NCBI GenBank assembly: GCA_002418265.1
Contig: DIDS01000030.1
Location: 1 to 64,000, forward strand
Source of the DNA: Acidimicrobiia bacterium UBA5794
Lineage (GTDB): Bacteria; Actinomycetota; Acidimicrobiia; Spongiisociales; UBA5794
DNA length: 64,000 nucleotides
Direction of reading: 5' to 3'
The notes under the pieces are model-generated. The model ran no database searches. It saw only the letters and a program-made list of their open reading frames with translations, and had not been told where the DNA came from. Below, piece by piece: positions 60,437 through 64,000 of this stretch (positions are counted from its first letter, which is position 1; each line of letters begins with the position of its first letter). The translations under genes were made by a program, and so were the position numbers.

Positions 60437-63400
60437 TCAGCTGGCCTGACGCCGCTTCCTGGATACCTGTTCGTAGAGCTCCACGGTCTCTGTGTCGAGG
60501 AATGTGAATGCGTCGGGGCCTTCGTCGGCGTCGACGACGGCGAGCAGCTCGGAGTAGATGGCTTCGAGGGCGACTTGGTTGCCTTCGGCGATGGCGGCGC
60601 GCATGAGGTTGCGGTAGCACTCCTCGCAGGCTCGCGTGGCGACGAGTCCCTTCCGGGCCGCCCAGGTTGCCTGGACGGGATCGTCGTGCATGAGGGCGTA
60701 TTCGGCGAGGCGGTGCGCGGCGTTGTCGATGGCAACGATGGCGTGGGTGATGATCCCGTCGGTGTGGGCCCACGTGTAGGCGTTGCCAGCTCCGGTGAAC
60801 GGGGTTCCTTCCACCAGTTCGAGAGCGGACTGCAGGTGGTCGACCTCTTGGACCCCGTTTGCTTGGTCGGCTTGGCGGATATGGTCGGCGAATTGTTCGA
60901 TGTCGCTACGGAGGTGGGGGCTGATCCCGTAGCGGCCATCCCTGACATACCACACCAGGGGTTCGCCGTCGGGGCCCAGGCCGAGTGTGATCCGCGTGTG
61001 TGACGTGTGTCGATTGAGACGCCGGTAGTCGGGTGCTTGTTCTGGCCAGAGCGCTTCCATCAGGGCATCGGCCTCGACACCGTGGCGGTGGAAGGTGAGA
61101 TAGGCAACGAGCTCGGTACCTCGCCGGAGCGGATGATCGGAATCAACACCATCGACACGGAGGATGCCCAGCATCTTCACCTCAGGAACCGCACGGGCGG
61201 CGACCTGCTCGGTCTCCTCAAGATCGTCAGGCTGGTCGGATTCGTCAGGCTGGTCGGATTCGTCAGGTTCGTCGAGTGTCACCGGTGTATCGGGCGGTTC
61301 GTTGAGCAGGAGGGGATCGGTGGTGAGTTCTTGTGGGAGCCCTTCGAGATCTTTGGCGGCAGCGACGAGGTTGGCGACCGCGGTCTGTTCGGTAGGGGTG
61401 AGGTTGCGGCGGGCAAAGGTGAAGCCGAGGGGCTCGATCCGTACGGTGTCGTTGTCGATGTGGAGTTGCCACCGGTTCCCTGTCGGGCAGCCGACAATGG
61501 CAGCGACGGCTCGGCCGGCGTGGGCGATGGTCAGGAGCCGGTCTGCCCCCTCGGGCGGGTCGACTGCCGGGTCAAAGACGACGATCGGATCCCAGGTATC
61601 GCCCCCTGGTAAAGAGATCCGACCATGGAGTGGTGACCGAGATGCCATCTGGGTAATGGCGGTGGCTTTGGCTTCGAGAGTGGGGAGGATGTCGCTCAGG
61701 TGGTCGACGACTTGTACTCGTTCCATGCGAGCAAGGTCTGCTCCAAATCCGACACAGATAATCTGAATACCGTCGGCTACTGGGCTGGCAGCGAGTTCGG
61801 TAGCCATCGTGTAACAGGTCGATGCAACATCGTCGGAGTTGCCCGTGATCTGGGTGGCACCGAGGTATTCAAGGTCCAATAGCAGCTGGGCCCGATCTTG
61901 GTGACCGACGCTGACGAGCGCCGGATAGGGGGCGGCGACACCTTTGGTCTTGTGTCGTAGCCGAGCGATGTCCGTGTTGGTGGGGATGGTCCAGCTGCGG
62001 CCCTCGTCGTCGACGTTCCATCCCGGTGGGGGGTCCTGGCGTGGTGTCCACAACAGCAACCGTAGCTTTTCGGTGGTGAGGTGGACGCCGACTACTTCGG
62101 GGGCTGGGGCGTGTGAGTCGATGACGTCTTGGGCCATCGAGCGAAGGGCGAGGTCGATGAACTCGGTCGAGTCCGGGGCGGCCGCCGTGCGGATCACAGT
62201 CTCGGTCTTGACGGTGTCGACGGGTGGCAGCATAGGAATCGTGCCGGGGCGGCGACGACGGAGTTGTACGCCTCGGAGACGGCGAAGAACAGCGACGAGG
62301 CCAGCTGCAAGGATGCCAAGACCCGCGAGGGTGCTGGCAATGGGCAACAGATCACTCCCGGCACGGACGTCAGAGTCGTCGGTGGTGTCTGTGGGTGCGG
62401 TTCGGTGGGTCGGTTCTGATGGTTGGGGTTGGCTGAGCGTGGTTGGTGGTGTCGATACCTCAGGGGTCGGGGCGGGCAGCGACTCTCCAGGCAAGAGATC
62501 GGCACTTGGTGTTTCCGTTGGGGGAGGTTCGTCGGGAAGCACCGGTGAGGGCAGTGACGTCATGGGAGGATCAACGACGTCGGCGGATGGGGCCGATGCT
62601 TGGGGGTCGTCGGGGATCGAGGGTAGGAGAAAGACCTGGCCGGGGTGGATAAGGTTCGGGTCGTGTGGGGGCAGCAACCGTTCGCGGTTGGCGTCGATCA
62701 GCTGCTTCGAGTAGTTCGCTGTCTCAATACTGGTCGGTGTGCGATCCCAAGCATCGGTGAGGGTGTCTTTGGCGATCCTCCAAAAGGTATCACCTGAAGC
62801 GACCGTGACCTCGTCATGGTTCGGAGACTCGGTGCGCTCTGGGACCTGGGGTGACACCGACTCGACGTTCGCGTCGGTAGGGATTGGGGGCAGTTCGAAC
62901 CGTTGGCCGGGAAAGATGAGGTTTGGGTCGTGCGGTGGGGACAGTCGGTCTCGGTTGGACTCGACGAGTTCCCGCCAGTACCCCGACACCTCGTTGCCTG
63001 TCGGGTCCCGTCCCCATGCGGTCTCGAGCGTTGCGTGGGCGATCTTCCAGAAGTTGTCGCCCGCCTCGACAGTCACCTCGCTCCCCGTTCGTGACACTTG
63101 GGGGGTGTCGAGAGTGTCGGCGTCACTCGGGAGGAGGATGAGCCAGCCCTGTGAAAGCCGATCCGTCTCCATCGTGAAGTCGTGGCCGTCCGTCATGGTT
63201 CGCCCGTTGTTGAGGTCACGGATTTCTCTCCATCGTCGAGGGTCGTCGAGGGTGGACTCGGCAATGCTCCAGAGGGTGTCGTGTCGTTGCACTCGGTATG
63301 TCGGCAATGCGGTGTGGACGTCTCGGTGCTGTGCCAACGCGACGTGGGCGGTCGGTTCTTGATCTCGGGAGGGAGATGTCTGGTGGGTGTGGGTCACAGA

Positions 63401-63808
63401 GATTGCATCGGGCAACGGGCTCGCTACGGCGGGGGCGACCCGGAGAGGGCCCAGGGTGGCGACTGCCAAGGTGATGGCGGCCACGAGTTGAGCGATTGCG
63501 GGTTGCAGTCCCGGTACGACCGGTAGACGGCGGGCAGTGCCGCCTCGGATGGCGGCGACGGTTTCCGTTGTGAGGGCGATGACGATCTGGAACCAGACAA
63601 TCCACACGATGACCGCCAAGGTGTTGATGAGGACTTGAGGGTCGATACCGCTTCGCAGCGCAAGCTGGATCCGGTCGATCGAGGGGATAGCGGTGGGTAG
63701 TGGCCATCCCACATATGAGACCAATCCGGCGGGGACTGCAAGGACGAGCACCAAGCCAGCGATGAGGGCACCAGTGGCGCGAAGGATGGTTGTGGCGTGT
63801 CGCATCAT
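60437..63808 (-). CDS. Membrane protein with LysM repeats and BTAD domain
   Basis: 1123 residues. Two or three N-terminal membrane helices reach to about residue 130. Three LysM domains follow: YRVQRHDTLWSIAESTL near 170, VTVEAGDNFWKIAHATLE near 245 and VTVASGDTFWRIAKDTL near 335. A Pro/Ser/Thr-rich linker, another membrane helix near 490 (LLPIASTLAGLGILAAGLVAV), a large cytoplasmic region and a C-terminal SARP/BTAD-like domain (about 880-1120: KMLGILRVDG...YLTFHRHGVEADALMEALWP) complete it. LysM binds peptidoglycan while BTAD-like modules occur in regulators. The protein could connect cell-wall status to gene control in the element. Confidence 0.88.
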   Translation of the reverse strand: MMRHATTILRATGALIAGLVLVLAVPAGLVSYVGWPLPTAIPSIDRIQLALRSGIDPQVLINTLAVIVWIVWFQIVIALTTETVAAIRGGTARRLPVVPGLQPAIAQLVAAITLAVATLGPLRVAPAVASPLPDAISVTHTHQTSPSRDQEPTAHVALAQHRDVHTALPTYRVQRHDTLWSIAESTLDDPRRWREIRDLNNGRTMTDGHDFTMETDRLSQGWLILLPSDADTLDTPQVSRTGSEVTVEAGDNFWKIAHATLETAWGRDPTGNEVSGYWRELVESNRDRLSPPHDPNLIFPGQRFELPPIPTDANVESVSPQVPERTESPNHDEVTVASGDTFWRIAKDTLTDAWDRTPTSIETANYSKQLIDANRERLLPPHDPNLIHPGQVFLLPSIPDDPQASAPSADVVDPPMTSLPSPVLPDEPPPTETPSADLLPGESLPAPTPEVSTPPTTLSQPQPSEPTHRTAPTDTTDDSDVRAGSDLLPIASTLAGLGILAAGLVAVLRRLRGVQLRRRRPGTIPMLPPVDTVKTETVIRTAAAPDSTEFIDLALRSMAQDVIDSHAPAPEVVGVHLTTEKLRLLLWTPRQDPPPGWNVDDEGRSWTIPTNTDIARLRHKTKGVAAPYPALVSVGHQDRAQLLLDLEYLGATQITGNSDDVASTCYTMATELAASPVADGIQIICVGFGADLARMERVQVVDHLSDILPTLEAKATAITQMASRSPLHGRISLPGGDTWDPIVVFDPAVDPPEGADRLLTIAHAGRAVAAIVGCPTGNRWQLHIDNDTVRIEPLGFTFARRNLTPTEQTAVANLVAAAKDLEGLPQELTTDPLLLNEPPDTPVTLDEPDESDQPDESDQPDDLEETEQVAARAVPEVKMLGILRVDGVDSDHPLRRGTELVAYLTFHRHGVEADALMEALWPEQAPDYRRLNRHTSHTRITLGLGPDGEPLVWYVRDGRYGISPHLRSDIEQFADHIRQADQANGVQEVDHLQSALELVEGTPFTGAGNAYTWAHTDGIITHAIVAIDNAAHRLAEYALMHDDPVQATWAARKGLVATRACEECYRNLMRAAIAEGNQVALEAIYSELLAVVDADEGPDAFTFLDTETVELYEQVSRKRRQAS

Positions 63809-64000
63809 GGCTCCTGGGTGATGGCTGTTGCGGTCTCGGTGGCGCTGATGGTCATCGGTCCGGTAGGGAGAAGGACAGGGTCAACAGTGACGTCAACAGT
63901 GACGGTGACGGTGGCGCCGTTGACGGTTATATTCGTGGCGATGTATCCGAGGGTGGATAGGTACGTCTCGGCACGGTCGGTCGCTTCGCTGGGAACCAGA
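63805..64000 (-). CDS. TadE/TadG-like secreted protein, partial
   Basis: A frame open to the window edge reads EATDRAETYLSTLGYIATNI then TVTVTVDVTVDPVLLPTGPM on the minus strand, ending at a TGA that overlaps the LysM-protein start. An N-terminus lost beyond the window, with Asp/Arg-Ala-Ala-type and Val/Thr strand repeats, is like the end of TadE/TadG pilus-assembly proteins. It suggests a Tad-like pilus cluster continues to the right. Only 64 residues are visible. Confidence 0.5.
   Translation of the reverse strand, partial: LVPSEATDRAETYLSTLGYIATNITVNGATVTVTVDVTVDPVLLPTGPMTISATETATAITQEP

Overview
The window looks like DNA of a G+C-rich actinomycete-type bacterium. The signs are frequent GTG starts, purine-rich ribosome sites, a Gram-positive (Tcp-type) conjugation apparatus, a LysM/BTAD membrane protein and an ABC sugar importer without its own ATPase. 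No rRNA, tRNA or housekeeping cluster was seen, so genus and replicon type (chromosome or large plasmid) are left open.

Layout. (1) 1-5310 holds three nested mobile elements: an IS481-family transposase gene split by an IS3-family element, whose transposase gene is itself split by a RIT element (three overlapping tyrosine recombinases, 40-bp terminal inverted repeats). The target sequences of both insertions can be rejoined in frame. (2) 5311-15243 is a sugar-acid catabolic cluster: a 3-hydroxyisobutyrate-dehydrogenase-family reductase, a decayed DUF3179 gene, an ABC importer (lipoprotein and two permeases), a short-chain dehydrogenase, a RuBisCO-like protein, a DUF1537 kinase and a D-apionate-oxidoisomerase-like enzyme. 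The last three match the known RuBisCO-like-protein route from D-apionate through 3-oxo-isoapionate to an erythrulose phosphate. A 38-bp operator-like sequence occurs on both sides of this cluster. (3) 15696-17277 is a compact tatB-tatC-tatA operon. (4) 17278-18585 is mostly non-coding and carries a remnant of an anti-phage S8 peptidase.

(5) From 18586 to the window end lies a conjugative or mobilizable element. Its transfer genes run TcpC-, TcpD-, TcpE-, VirB4/TcpF-, TcpH- and TcpG-like, then a zinc-ribbon protein and a VirD4/TcpA-like coupling protein (18586-27947). A MobF-type relaxase, an ArdC-DnaG primase fusion and a large LysM/BTAD protein are at 54694-64000. Between the two halves sits a cargo block of about 26 kb that looks like a defence island.

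(6) The cargo has two convergent arms. The plus-strand arm (29498-45786) encodes an SF1 helicase-nuclease, a 1725-residue DEAD-box/DUF1998 helicase with a C-terminal nuclease-like domain, a DrmD-like SNF2 helicase, an Eco57I/PglX-like adenine methylase and a 347-residue protein of unknown function. The three middle genes overlap by 4 bp. This is related to DISARM class 1 and to Druantia and BREX helicases but matches none of them: separate drmA, drmB and drmC genes and any pglZ are missing. It is my main candidate for an undescribed system. The minus-strand arm (54480-45932) encodes a frameshifted zinc-ribbon/PD-(D/E)XK protein, a RecB/Cas4-like protein, a small ScoMcrA-like head-domain protein, an unknown 461-residue protein and McrB-McrC. 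McrB has an in-frame amber codon near its end.
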